DNA from: Cloacimonetes bacterium UBA5614
GTDB lineage: Bacteria > Cloacimonadota > Cloacimonadia > Cloacimonadales > Cloacimonadaceae
Length of the DNA stretch: 64,000 nt
Direction: 5' to 3'
NCBI GenBank assembly: GCA_002424605.1
Contig: DIKQ01000005.1
Coordinates: forward strand, 62,001 to 126,000
Part shown: positions 1-8,149 of the stretch, one piece after another
Layout: each line of letters starts with the position of its first letter
How positions within the stretch are numbered: position 1 is the first letter of the stretch
The notes under the pieces: model-generated
The model's input: only the letters and a program-made list of their open reading frames with translations
The model's database searches: none
What the model was told of the DNA's origin: nothing
Translations under genes and position numbers: made by a program

Positions 1-38
1 CCGAGGATGAACTCTTGGTTTTGAATGATAAAGTCCAT
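1..38 (-). CDS. 5' end of a phage late gene, cut by window edge
   Basis: An ATG at 38 on the minus strand is preceded by a strong ribosome-binding site (AAGGAG, 5-nt spacer) and stays open to the window edge. It encodes MDFIIQNQEFIL. It follows the secreted phage protein at 82-468 and is presumably the next late gene of the prophage. Too little is visible for a function. Confidence 0.5.
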   Translation of the reverse strand, partial: MDFIIQNQEFIL

Positions 39-81
39 AGATACTCCTTATCTACTTGGGTTGTTATTGTAGTTATTACGG

Positions 82-468
82 CTACAACTTGTAAAAGATG
101 AGGTTCGCCACGCTGGCGGTTGCTGCCACTGCTCTGCGGATATATATGGTGCGTTGGCTATAGACCGGTATCTTGACCGGGACACCCACCGGGAGAGTGG
201 CAAACTGGTTATTAGTATTACTATTATCGGCTCTGAGTCCGATGGTGCCGGTAGCCGCTATGACCACCACCTCTACCGTACCACTGGGCACAGCGATGGC
301 TTTCCAGAGAGTATCGGCAGCCGGGCTATAAGTCAGGCAACTGAAGCCCTTGGTCATCTGGATAGCGATTTTGCGGGTATCCACAGGCAGGGTGTACTGA
401 GCATACAAGCTCAAGGCTACATTGAAAAGCATGGCACACAGCACCATGACAAAGATGGCTATTCTCAT
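82..468 (-). CDS. small phage protein with an N-terminal signal peptide
   Basis: A 128-residue product of unknown function. The start at 468 was chosen because it has an excellent AAGGAG site six bases upstream; longer in-frame starts lie inside the capsid gene and lack one. Residues 1-23 form a typical signal peptide (basic start, hydrophobic core, SLYA cleavage site). The mature part is about 105 residues, rich in A, V and T, and looks like beta-strand. It lies immediately downstream of the capsid fusion gene, where head decoration or stabilising proteins are common in phages, but the signal peptide argues for export or envelope attachment instead. It could be a decoration protein, a lysogenic-conversion surface protein, or a host-interaction factor; the sequence does not decide. 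Confidence 0.6.
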   Translation of the reverse strand: MRIAIFVMVLCAMLFNVALSLYAQYTLPVDTRKIAIQMTKGFSCLTYSPAADTLWKAIAVPSGTVEVVVIAATGTIGLRADNSNTNNQFATLPVGVPVKIPVYSQRTIYIRRAVAATASVANLIFYKL

Positions 469-478
469 GAGGATCTCC

Positions 479-2221
479 TTATACGACATGGAAGATTTTG
501 ATGAAGTTGGGGATGTAGGTGATGCCGGGACGGATACGGATATACCAGTGGTACTTCCAGTCCGAGCCATGGTGTTCCACTTTGAGTTCGGCATCGGTTC
601 GGTAACCAATGATGATGAACTTAGTGATGCCACCTACGATGTAGTCATCGGGCATCAGCCTGGCTTTGACGGGGATACCAGCAAAGGACACATTACCACC
701 TTCCAGTAAGAGTCTGTCACCGGCAACAGTCTCACGTTTGGAGAGTTCGGTGCGGATGCGGATCAGGTCTTTCTGGCTGACATAGAACTTGAAGTTCTCC
801 TGCTCTTCCAGTACCTCATCAGAGAAAGCCAGCAGAGCAGCTTCAAAGCGTTCGGCAAAGGTAACATAGGTATCATTGTCGATATCGGTAACGTCACTGC
901 CGGTGGTGGCAAGTTTGATGATACCATTGAGAGCTTTCAGCTTATCGGTGCCACTGGCTCTGTCACCTTTGAACATGAGCAGACGCATGGCTTTCTCGGT
1001 CTTCTTGGCGATATGCTGTTCCACATAGGCACCGAAGGCTTGCTCGCCATACTTGTCCTTATAGAACTCGACCACATCCCTGCCCAAGGTGAACTCGGCA
1101 TTGAGGATGCCGGTAGGTACAGACAGGTCGGCAGTAGCCACGTTCTGAGCCGTCAGAGCACCATCGATGCTGTTCTTGAACACCAGGTCATCAATCAGCC
1201 CGATATCGATCTTCTCGTCTTTGAGGAGTGGAATGACTGAGATGTCGGAGAGGGTATCACCCGGTTGACTACCCACTACATCATCGATAAACAGACTTGT
1301 AGTATTGGCAGTCAGGATGTTCATGGCTTTGCCGGAATCGACATCGGCTATACCTTTGTAGATTTCCCGGTGGGAGGCTTTGACGATGACTTTGTTACCA
1401 TCGATCAGGACTTCCTTATCCATGTTAGCTTGGTTCTCATCCGGCTCACCTTTGATGGACTTGGAGATGGCTTTGCTCATGGTGACCGACAGGTCCTTCA
1501 GGCTCTTCTCAATACTGCGGATAGCATCCGAGACCATGATGTTAGCATTACCACCCTTCTCCAGATCGGTAATGCGGTCAGAGATGGCAGTAATGCCTTT
1601 CTGCAGCTCGGTGTTGTTCTGGTGTTCGGCTACTTTCTTGAGCGAGTTGAGTTCAGACTTGATCTCATCCAGGACTGCCTTGGTATCGCCATAGTCATCG
1701 GCTTTGCCATAGATGGAGACACCATGGAACTGACCTTTCTCGACTTTCTGCCAGAGCTCACTATCCAGGTTTTCGCACTTGAGCACCTGCACCCAAGCTC
1801 CGATATTGGTGTCCGGGAAATGCTCCTTATCAGCAGTCTTGAGGATGTAGTTCTCGACCACCACAAACTCGGGTACGGTCTGCAGGTTGTGATTGACATC
1901 GTTCTTGCCGACCAAACCATGCTTGGCGAAGTGGTCACAGGACTTCTGTATCTCGTCCTTGGAATAGAAGTCACCTTGACTGTCTTTGACATCCGGCTCC
2001 ATGAGGGTGACATACAGCCGACCCTGGGTTCCGGTCTTTTCACTTTTGAACTTGATGGAGTGGGTCTTGGGTTCGTAGCTCTTGCCCTGGGCTGATTTGA
2101 TGACAAAGCCTTTCTGATTGGCAGGAGTCATCTCATCAAACAGCAGGGAGACCAGTTCCACTTCCACATTACGCAGTTCGCCCTTTTGAACGATCTTTCG
2201 GTTTTTGCTAAATGGGTACAC
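479..2221 (-). CDS. prohead protease (XkdF-like) - scaffold - major capsid fusion
   Basis: A 580-residue virion protein that appears to join three functions. Residues about 60-180 match the XkdF-type prohead protease layout: the segment EPDVKDSQGDFYSKDEI, a candidate catalytic His111 (NHNLQ) and candidate Ser169 in GVSIYG. Residues about 183-255 are Leu/Lys/Glu-rich and predicted coiled coil, as expected of a scaffold. Residues about 267-580 resemble an HK97-fold major capsid protein, starting at MDKEVLIDGNKV. The GTG at 2221 is preceded by AAGGAGG at a short spacing of four bases; Met31 is an alternative start. The portal gene lies upstream, with the AbiGi-like gene inserted between them on the other strand. 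Self-cleavage presumably releases the capsid part during head maturation (inference). Confidence 0.75.
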   Translation of the reverse strand: MYPFSKNRKIVQKGELRNVEVELVSLLFDEMTPANQKGFVIKSAQGKSYEPKTHSIKFKSEKTGTQGRLYVTLMEPDVKDSQGDFYSKDEIQKSCDHFAKHGLVGKNDVNHNLQTVPEFVVVENYILKTADKEHFPDTNIGAWVQVLKCENLDSELWQKVEKGQFHGVSIYGKADDYGDTKAVLDEIKSELNSLKKVAEHQNNTELQKGITAISDRITDLEKGGNANIMVSDAIRSIEKSLKDLSVTMSKAISKSIKGEPDENQANMDKEVLIDGNKVIVKASHREIYKGIADVDSGKAMNILTANTTSLFIDDVVGSQPGDTLSDISVIPLLKDEKIDIGLIDDLVFKNSIDGALTAQNVATADLSVPTGILNAEFTLGRDVVEFYKDKYGEQAFGAYVEQHIAKKTEKAMRLLMFKGDRASGTDKLKALNGIIKLATTGSDVTDIDNDTYVTFAERFEAALLAFSDEVLEEQENFKFYVSQKDLIRIRTELSKRETVAGDRLLLEGGNVSFAGIPVKARLMPDDYIVGGITKFIIIGYRTDAELKVEHHGSDWKYHWYIRIRPGITYIPNFIKIFHVV

Positions 2222-2273
2222 ATTACCTCCTTGGGTTTGTATTCAGTAGGCTCAGAATTGATAAGCACCGATA

Positions 2274-2330
2274 TCTGACAAATCACGGTGCATAAGGATG
2301 CAAATGAATTGACAAAATTAACCTATCAAA
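2274..2330 (+). promoter_or_regulatory. cargo-upstream element copy C (GCAT-N4-ATGC palindrome)
   Basis: The palindrome GCATAAGGATGC lies at 2290-2301, after TCTGACAAATCA and before ATTGACA. The same arrangement recurs before the kelch gene (6164-6277), and the palindrome recurs before the helical-repeat gene (7909-7920). It sits 65 bases upstream of the AbiGi-like start, so it is a likely promoter or operator for the cargo gene. Confidence 0.45.
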
Positions 2331-2366
2331 TAAACGGAATATTCAGAGAGAATATAGGATAGTTTT

Positions 2367-3161
2367 ATGAAAATGATCGATATAGTTAGGCAACGCAATG
2401 ATTTGAGTTCGTTTCTTGTTCATCTAACGAGGGATGGCTCTACAAATGCAAAAAATAATCTGAAATCGATAATCTCTTCATGTGTTATTGAAGCAAGAAA
2501 TCCTTTTGGTATTGCTAAGAAGAAAATAGAAGACTCTACTATTAAAGATAAAACATCATTACTTGATACACAAAAATGCGTCTGCTTTACAGAGACACCA
2601 CTTGAATACGTCAGACTACTTACTTCCGACATTGATGATAGGAGTATTCAATTTAAACCCTATGGAATTGCTATACCTAAAAAACTTGGCAGAAAGGGTG
2701 ACATTAATCCAGTATGGTATCTGGATATCACTCCTAGTTCAAATTGGCTAACAGAACCAGTTAATAACTTAATTGATGCCGCATTGCAAAGTGAAAACTT
2801 TATGCAATCTGATATTGCAAAACTAAGTCCACTAATTGAACAAATGGGATCAGGTAACACTGAGTATTCCCACTATAGGAAAGAATTTTGGTGGGAGCGT
2901 GAATGGCGTCATGTTAATCATTATTGCTTGCCAGATAAATACTTCGTATTTGCTCCATACAGCGACTTCGACGAAATGGAAGACTTGATTGAGAAATTTA
3001 GTGGTCATTCTATAACAATTTTACTAATTGATCCAATTTGGAGTATGGAAGAGATCATAGCATTATCTAGGACTTGTTGCAATAGAAAAGATTCTGATGG
3101 TAAGATTAAGTATCCAAGCAGCAGTTTTTATAGCAGAAATGACATTGATCCTTTTGTCTAA
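2367..3161 (+). CDS. AbiGi-like abortive-infection protein
   Basis: A 264-residue protein with the layout of the AbiGi (antitoxin-type) phage-resistance family: FLVHLTR at 16-22, CFTETP at 73-78, YGIAIPKK near 99-106, NPVWYLD near 114-120, and EWRH at 179-182. In lactococcal AbiG, AbiGi works with AbiGii; many homologues occur alone. No partner gene is next to it here. The gene is AT-rich, reads opposite to the late operon and is inserted between portal and capsid genes, so it is cargo rather than a structural gene. The start has a weak AGGA site; Met3 is an alternative. It probably protects the lysogen against other phages (inference). Confidence 0.7.
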   Translation: MKMIDIVRQRNDLSSFLVHLTRDGSTNAKNNLKSIISSCVIEARNPFGIAKKKIEDSTIKDKTSLLDTQKCVCFTETPLEYVRLLTSDIDDRSIQFKPYGIAIPKKLGRKGDINPVWYLDITPSSNWLTEPVNNLIDAALQSENFMQSDIAKLSPLIEQMGSGNTEYSHYRKEFWWEREWRHVNHYCLPDKYFVFAPYSDFDEMEDLIEKFSGHSITILLIDPIWSMEEIIALSRTCCNRKDSDGKIKYPSSSFYSRNDIDPFV

Positions 3162-3168
3162 AGATGTT

Positions 3169-4347
3169 TTACCTATTCAAGAACAACTGCTCATCGGCAG
3201 ATTGCAGAGCTTCTGTGAGATTACCGAAGTTGAAGTCAGCCGGAGTTACATTCCAGTTGAACTCATAATTGAACTCGATGGCTAAGGTTAAGGCTAAGCG
3301 TTCCTGCAGGGGTTTGATTACGAAGTGATAGAACATCAGCATATCGCTTTTATTATCCCCACCCAACTGTCCTGGGATAAGCTGAGACACCACTCTTGCC
3401 GGGACCCGGTGATAAGCGAAGATACCTTCTCTCAGGTCTTTCTTGAGACTCAGAAAACCACCTTCCCTGTCCTGTTGGCGCAGGGGTTCCAGCCGGATAT
3501 GCACATCCTTGCTCTCGCTCTCAATCAGGACTGTGGAGTGGGACTTGGCATTGCCTTTGACATCGATTAAGGCTTTCTCTATCTCGGTATAGGCATCGGT
3601 CATTACTTCATTGCCCTGCTCATCGGTCACAGTACCATCACGCAGGGTTCCACCTTCTACAATGACGAAGTAATCGATCATCAAACCGTTTTGGAAGTTG
3701 TTATAGTCGAAGGTCTTGATCTCGGATAATATCTCGACATTGATAGCAATAGGCAGGCAGGACAGACCCCAGGCATTGGACTTATGGGTGCTTTTCTTAA
3801 TGTGGATGATATCGGCATAGGCAAAGTCCTGCTTCTGGTTGTTCTTGGTCTGGATAAAGTTAGGTCGAAAGAACCCGAACTCGTCATAGTTCTCTACGAT
3901 CTGCACTTCAGTAGGCAGCATGCGCTCCAGACCCATCCACTGACCCTGGGCATTGCGCATCTTGATCAGGAAGCCATTTCCACAGGCGATATAGAACTTA
4001 ATCAACTCACCTAAGATAGTGGTCTGGTCTTCACAGGCAGGGAACTCGGCTGTTTCCATCCACTTGGTGACATTACTGTTCTTGCACTCGAACTGCATGA
4101 CAGTTGCCATTGTGACAGCATCCACACAGCCGGAATGGTACTCATCGGTATCCAGTAAAGCCAGTAGCTTACTCATTGAGTATGGCTGAGAGACGACTTT
4201 CTTGGACTCAGCTTCTTTGGAGACAATACGTTTGCCGACCCGCTTCATAACAGCTAAGTCAACAGCTTCTGGCTTGTATTTGCTTTCCAATAGTTCAGAT
4301 GCAGAACTTATCCCAACAGAGACATTACCCAGGCGCATTACTTTCAT
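3169..4347 (-). CDS. phage portal protein (PBSX/HK97-type)
   Basis: A 392-residue product with the character of PBSX-family portals: mixed alpha/beta, an N-terminal segment followed by YSMSKLLALLDTDEYHSGCV, a central region with GNGFLIKMRN and LPTEVQIV, and PARVVSQLIPGQLGGDN near residue 320. The portal is the dodecameric DNA gate at the head vertex. The gene starts within a few bases of the upstream tail-terminator-like gene, showing one operon. Its 3' end abuts the plus-strand AbiGi-like gene, leaving only seven bases between them. Confidence 0.75.
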   Translation of the reverse strand: MKVMRLGNVSVGISSASELLESKYKPEAVDLAVMKRVGKRIVSKEAESKKVVSQPYSMSKLLALLDTDEYHSGCVDAVTMATVMQFECKNSNVTKWMETAEFPACEDQTTILGELIKFYIACGNGFLIKMRNAQGQWMGLERMLPTEVQIVENYDEFGFFRPNFIQTKNNQKQDFAYADIIHIKKSTHKSNAWGLSCLPIAINVEILSEIKTFDYNNFQNGLMIDYFVIVEGGTLRDGTVTDEQGNEVMTDAYTEIEKALIDVKGNAKSHSTVLIESESKDVHIRLEPLRQQDREGGFLSLKKDLREGIFAYHRVPARVVSQLIPGQLGGDNKSDMLMFYHFVIKPLQERLALTLAIEFNYEFNWNVTPADFNFGNLTEALQSADEQLFLNR

Positions 4348-4742
4348 GATGCCGTTCCCGAGCCGCTCTTCAGCAGGTCCAGTTTGGCTATCCTGACCAG
4401 CCGCGTGCCATCTATCCGACTTGTATAATACTCTATGTGTGGTATGTCTCTATTGGCTAAGTTCAGATAGGTTTCCCTGAACTTCTCTTTGAGTGCATAC
4501 AGGTCCAGATCAGGATCTTCCATGTTTTGAGCATTGACAATCAGATAGACTGTCCAGGCTATCTCGGTGGAAGTAAACTGTCTGGAAGTTCCTTTGATGC
4601 CATCTTCAGCATCCAGAATGACAATAGCGCAAGGCAGTGTCTTGGGGATACTGTCCTTGTTGAACAGGATGTTCTGGATACAGGGCTGCAGGGATTGGAC
4701 GATAATGCCCCTTTGATGTTTAAATCTATCGAGGTTTATCAT
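4344..4742 (-). CDS. tail terminator/completion-like protein
   Basis: A 132-residue protein. The ATG at 4742 overlaps the TGA stop of the upstream gene (ATGA) and has GAGG seven bases upstream. It begins MINLDRFKHQRGI and contains a beta-rich middle (LPCAIVILDAEDG, IAWTVYLIVNAQN), resembling the tail-terminator or Mu gp37-type fold that caps tails at the head-tail joint. That assignment rests mainly on size, on position between a gp10-like gene and the portal, and on fold-like pattern. No signature motif was recognised. Confidence 0.4.
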   Translation of the reverse strand: MINLDRFKHQRGIIVQSLQPCIQNILFNKDSIPKTLPCAIVILDAEDGIKGTSRQFTSTEIAWTVYLIVNAQNMEDPDLDLYALKEKFRETYLNLANRDIPHIEYYTSRIDGTRLVRIAKLDLLKSGSGTAS

Positions 4743-5230
4743 AGACTGACCTCGATTGAACTCAACTGCTGGTATATCCACTGCTCCCGATTAGTAATTA
4801 CTTCTGCAAAGACGTTACGGGCAGCGATGCCTTCCCTTTTGATCTTGCCCCGGATGAGATAAGCGATCTCAGCGACGGTCAGCAGCTTACCTGTTGCCTT
4901 ATCAGTCCAGGACAGGTGCTTGCGTTCGACCCAACCAATTAACGGGGCTATGGGAGTCCAGGAAGGCACCTTACCGCCCAAAACAAAAGGCTCATGTTTA
5001 ACATTCGAGCCGACCCTCAGGGTCATGCCGGAAGGTTGAGTCTCGACCAGATATCCGGTGTTGCCATAGAAATCGCCCTTGTCGTAAATCTGCTGTGCCA
5101 GTATCTCCTTGCGGGAATCGGCATCAATCACAGAACCAATCAGGTGCAGTCTGCTCTCCAGGGCAGTATAGATAGCCCGGTAAATCTCGACCATCAGTTC
5201 ATCAGGTGACTCAAACACACGGTCTGCCAT
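4739..5230 (-). CDS. HK97 gp10-like virion morphogenesis protein
   Basis: A 163-residue product. The central segment LRVGSNVKHEPFVLGGKVPS recalls the conserved part of HK97 gp10 and Mu-type virion morphogenesis proteins, where a GTNxxYAPxxEFGT-like strand precedes a proline. These proteins join head and tail. It overlaps the next gene by four bases and abuts the preceding one at 5230, so translation is likely coupled. Confidence 0.5.
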   Translation of the reverse strand: MADRVFESPDELMVEIYRAIYTALESRLHLIGSVIDADSRKEILAQQIYDKGDFYGNTGYLVETQPSGMTLRVGSNVKHEPFVLGGKVPSWTPIAPLIGWVERKHLSWTDKATGKLLTVAEIAYLIRGKIKREGIAARNVFAEVITNREQWIYQQLSSIEVSL

Positions 5231-5691
5231 CAGATGACTCCGACCCGGATTACCCGGGGAGGTCTTGGCACGATAATACTCAGTCTTTCCTTTCCGGTAT
5301 CGTTCAGGTAGGCAGACAAAACGGTAAGAGAACGCAGCTCAAGTTTAGCTTTAAAGGCATCGATTTCCGCACCTGTGAGCAATTCGGTAGCTGATTGGTC
5401 TAATCCTACGGTCTTGACGATACCCTCGCCCAGGGTCTTCATATTGAGGAACTCACAGGTGGAATGCAGCATGTAGAAGCAATAGGCTATACGAAAAGCG
5501 ATATACAAAGGATCATCATCACTTAAGCTGGGGTCAAGGGCTGACTGGTAATAGCTATCCAAAACCAGTCCATTAATCGTTTCCATAACCAGACCCCGAT
5601 GCTCTTTGAAAATGGTATTGCCTTCCATCTCAGCCGGCAAATTGAGCACCGAGAGCATTTCCAGGATGGTAACAGGCAGAGCAGCCGGCAT
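5230..5691 (-). CDS. head-tail connector-like phage protein
   Basis: A 153-residue, mostly helical protein between endolysin and the gp10-like gene, sharing one-base junctions with both (5691 and 5230). It has no clear signature. Size, helical content and position suit a head-tail connector (gp6/DUF1320-type). Its function is inferred from context only. Confidence 0.4.
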   Translation of the reverse strand: MPAALPVTILEMLSVLNLPAEMEGNTIFKEHRGLVMETINGLVLDSYYQSALDPSLSDDDPLYIAFRIAYCFYMLHSTCEFLNMKTLGEGIVKTVGLDQSATELLTGAEIDAFKAKLELRSLTVLSAYLNDTGKERLSIIVPRPPRVIRVGVI

Positions 5692-6113
5692 TAGCCTTTC
5701 CTCATCAGTTCAGACAGTTCAATCGCTCTGCGGCCGACCTGTTTAGCCCAACGAGATGCGAGCATACTATTGGCTGCTCTCTCGAAGTCTCCGGCACCGA
5801 TGAAAGCCAGAGTGTTCTTGAATTCCAACAGTCCGGATATGCCAAGGTTGAAACACATGTTCAGAAGCACAGATTTGCGGGTCTCGTTCAAACTTGAATA
5901 CCCAATTGGAATATGACCCAACAGTTCATTCTCACAGCGTAGGATATCGTTCTCTAATAGCACAAAGGCTTCTTTCTGTGAGATGCCCCGATCATCGAGG
6001 TTACGACCCACACCGATTGTCAGTTTACCGGCAGTGCAGCGATAGGGTTTTAGTCTCAACCCCTCGTGTCTGAGCAACTGCTCTTTGACTTTCTGCAATA
6101 GGCTCTGTTCCAT
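5691..6113 (-). CDS. endolysin, T4-lysozyme-type (GH24)
   Basis: A 140-residue peptidoglycan hydrolase. The N-terminus carries the GH24 pattern E-8aa-(D/C)-5aa-T as Glu17 (HEGLRLKPY), Cys26 and Thr32 (TIGVG). The aspartate of T4 lysozyme is replaced by cysteine, as in some lambdoid and P1-type lysozymes. LLNMCFNLG and a C-terminal RR-AIELSELM segment also fit the family. There is no signal peptide or SAR segment, so a holin would be needed; none is obvious nearby. It is the first gene of the second late block. Confidence 0.85.
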   Translation of the reverse strand: MEQSLLQKVKEQLLRHEGLRLKPYRCTAGKLTIGVGRNLDDRGISQKEAFVLLENDILRCENELLGHIPIGYSSLNETRKSVLLNMCFNLGISGLLEFKNTLAFIGAGDFERAANSMLASRWAKQVGRRAIELSELMRKG

Positions 6114-6163
6114 GTTTGCTCCAATAATCTTAATCTGGAGCTATAAAGCCACCCTACTATATT

Positions 6164-6277
6164 CTGACAAAACAGGATGCATAAGAATGCCACAGATTTT
6201 GTCATTGACAGAAATGCCATAGCAAACATCATGTATGTAATGTATGATTATAATTCATTGTAATGATGACTCTTGTG
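6164..6277 (+). promoter_or_regulatory. cargo-upstream element copy A
   Basis: Contains the palindrome GCATAAGAATGC (6179-6190), the 13-mer TGCCACAGATTTT (6188-6200), TTGACA (6205-6210), TAATGTATGATTA (6238-6250) and TGACTCTTGTG (6267-6277). The same blocks recur in the same order with almost the same spacing at 7909-8006. It lies about 90-200 bases upstream of the kelch gene. The TTGACA to TA-rich distance is too long for a plain sigma-70 promoter. Confidence 0.5.
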
Positions 6278-6369
6278 TAAGTGATGCACATCATTGATGA
6301 ATGATATTAACTATAATTTTGGGTATTTAGTATAATCATCGATATCAGATATAAATAAAGGAGATTGAC

Positions 6370-7380
6370 ATGGATGCAGTCACAAAGAAAATGTTCATAG
6401 TCGGCATAGTATTGTTGCTGGCTCATACTCTAATTTCGGGTAGAATTGTTACGACTAAGCTTTCTTCATTTCCAGGAACGAATATGGTTGATTGTCAATA
6501 TTTTACGATTGGCGACTGCATTTATATTAACGGAGGGGTTAACTTCCAACCAGGAACTGGAGAAGTTTCAAAAGAAATGTGGGAATACAATACAAAGAAT
6601 GATATTTGGTCTCAAAAAAAGGAGTACCCGAGTAAAGGGAGAAAAGGTGGTATAGGTTTTTCAATTTTGGGAAAAGGGTATGTCGTACTTGGTGGAGATG
6701 GAATTCCTCCAAGATATACAAGTTGTTGGGAGTATAATCCCGTGAATGACTCATGGATTCAAAAAGCTAATTTTCCTGGAAAGCCTCGTTCATTATCAAG
6801 CGCTTTAGTTCTTAATAATAAAGCTTATATTGTTGGGGGGCAATACAATGATGGAAGTAAAAATACTACACTTTCAGATGTCTGGGAGTTTGATCCTAAG
6901 AATAATTCTTGGAAACAGAAAAAAGAATTCCCTGGAAACAGTGGGTGGGGCTCATTTAATTTTGTAATTGATTCATTAGGCTATGTTGGGCAAGGTCAGA
7001 CTGGAATTACTACATCTTTCCCTTTCTTTTTATATAATAAATCAACTTGGTGTTACAATCCATCTTCTGATACTTGGGATAAGGTCAATACATTCAATGG
7101 GAATGCTGTTTCGCGAGCAATTGGTTTTTCATTGAGTGATACTGGATTCTGGATTGGAGGGTCAAATGCCAACCTTGGAGAAACAGTTTACGACTGGTTC
7201 TTAAAAGATATTTATCAACTAGACAAGAGTAATGCATGGACAAAGATCGGGTCTTTTAATGGTAGTGCGAGAACATCTGGCATTGGTGTAACTGTTGATA
7301 ATAAATTTTATTATGGGCTGGGTGGGAATATCTTAGAACAATTTACTGACCTTTGGTCGATAGAAATATCTACTGATTAA
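6370..7380 (+). CDS. exported kelch-repeat beta-propeller protein
   Basis: A 336-residue protein preceded by GGAG seven bases before the ATG. Residues about 1-24 form a signal peptide (basic start, core FIVGIVLLLAH). The rest shows five to six kelch repeats built around W-x-Y/F-x-P-x-x-N-x-W, for example MWEYNTKNDIW, CWEYNPVNDSW, VWEFDPKNNSW and TWCYNPSSDTW, with GG turns between. A beta-propeller of this kind usually binds protein or glycan. The gene is AT-rich and plus-strand, placed inside the minus-strand late region of the prophage, so it is cargo that may alter the lysogen's surface (inference). Confidence 0.8.
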   Translation: MDAVTKKMFIVGIVLLLAHTLISGRIVTTKLSSFPGTNMVDCQYFTIGDCIYINGGVNFQPGTGEVSKEMWEYNTKNDIWSQKKEYPSKGRKGGIGFSILGKGYVVLGGDGIPPRYTSCWEYNPVNDSWIQKANFPGKPRSLSSALVLNNKAYIVGGQYNDGSKNTTLSDVWEFDPKNNSWKQKKEFPGNSGWGSFNFVIDSLGYVGQGQTGITTSFPFFLYNKSTWCYNPSSDTWDKVNTFNGNAVSRAIGFSLSDTGFWIGGSNANLGETVYDWFLKDIYQLDKSNAWTKIGSFNGSARTSGIGVTVDNKFYYGLGGNILEQFTDLWSIEISTD

Positions 7381-7444
7381 AACCACCAATACATACTTAC
7401 AAATACGCAAAATAACTATTATCATTCTTAAAAGGAGTACTAAA

Positions 7445-7633
7445 ATGGCAACAAAACAAGAAGCTATGGAAGCATGGGTTGAGTATATTAAAGCTGTTAT
7501 CAAAGCTTTTAATTTTCATCAAGATTCTGGTGCAGAAATTCCACAGATACTATTAGAGGTGACAACGAGCCCGACTGAATATGATAAGTTTATTATTTAT
7601 TGTAAGGACAAAACGAGCGATTTACAAAGTTGA
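7445..7633 (+). CDS. small hypothetical protein
   Basis: A 62-residue acidic, helical protein with an AGGAG site just upstream and a start 64 bases after the kelch gene, so probably co-transcribed with it. There is no signal peptide and no family was recognised. Confidence 0.6.
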   Translation: MATKQEAMEAWVEYIKAVIKAFNFHQDSGAEIPQILLEVTTSPTEYDKFIIYCKDKTSDLQS

Positions 7634-8149
7634 GCAATTTGAGTCAATATGTCTGGATATTAGTAAACCATAGTCAGTATTATTCAACTGCTTGGTAGTA
7701 GGTAGATTATCATGTTGAATCTATTCATTATCGCTCTGGTTGTAAGCAGCACAACCTGTTCACCATTCAGGTCGGTACAGTGCAACACCATCAGCCTATT
7801 AAGTTTTTTATAAACCGGCATTAGAGGCTAATATCATCTTCTCTATCATCAAATCTTTTTTTCATCTGACGATGCGCTTAATCAACCTTCAAACGTTTCT
7901 TATACCATGCATAACGATGCCACAGATTTTCCTGTTGACAAAAATCCATAGCTCACATCATGGATATAATGTATGATTAGTATCCATGATAGGGTTGACT
8001 CTTGTGAAACTGCATATAACGCTTGTAGTGTATGTCGAGAATATTATAATTCTGTCATGTTGTAACATATAGATATCATAGATTTTCACTGCATCATTTT
8101 ACATACGAGATTAATCAAAATATTTAAGAAATATTTTATGGAGGTTCCA
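7634..8149 (+). other. intergenic region with cargo-upstream element copy B
   Basis: No convincing gene. The second half (7909-8006) repeats the element found before the kelch gene: GCATAACGATGC at 7909-7920, TGCCACAGATTTT at 7918-7930, TTGACA at 7935-7940, TAATGTATGATTA at 7967-7979 and TGACTCTTGTG at 7996-8006. It is the likely promoter or operator region of the helical-repeat gene. A 33-codon open frame at 7712 has a poor ribosome site and was not called. Confidence 0.5.

Noticed and set aside
154..2106. Long open frames opposite and overlapping the capsid and secreted genes
   Set aside because: They mirror the real genes in other frames, have no ribosome sites and show no recognisable protein features.
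7712..7813. 33-codon open frame with a hydrophobic, lipobox-like start, possible spanin
   Set aside because: The ribosome site is poor, there is no partner spanin, and the frame is short enough to be chance.
7935..7970. Simple sigma-70 promoter from TTGACA and TATAAT in element B
   Set aside because: The spacer is 24 bases, too long; the conserved blocks may act through another factor.
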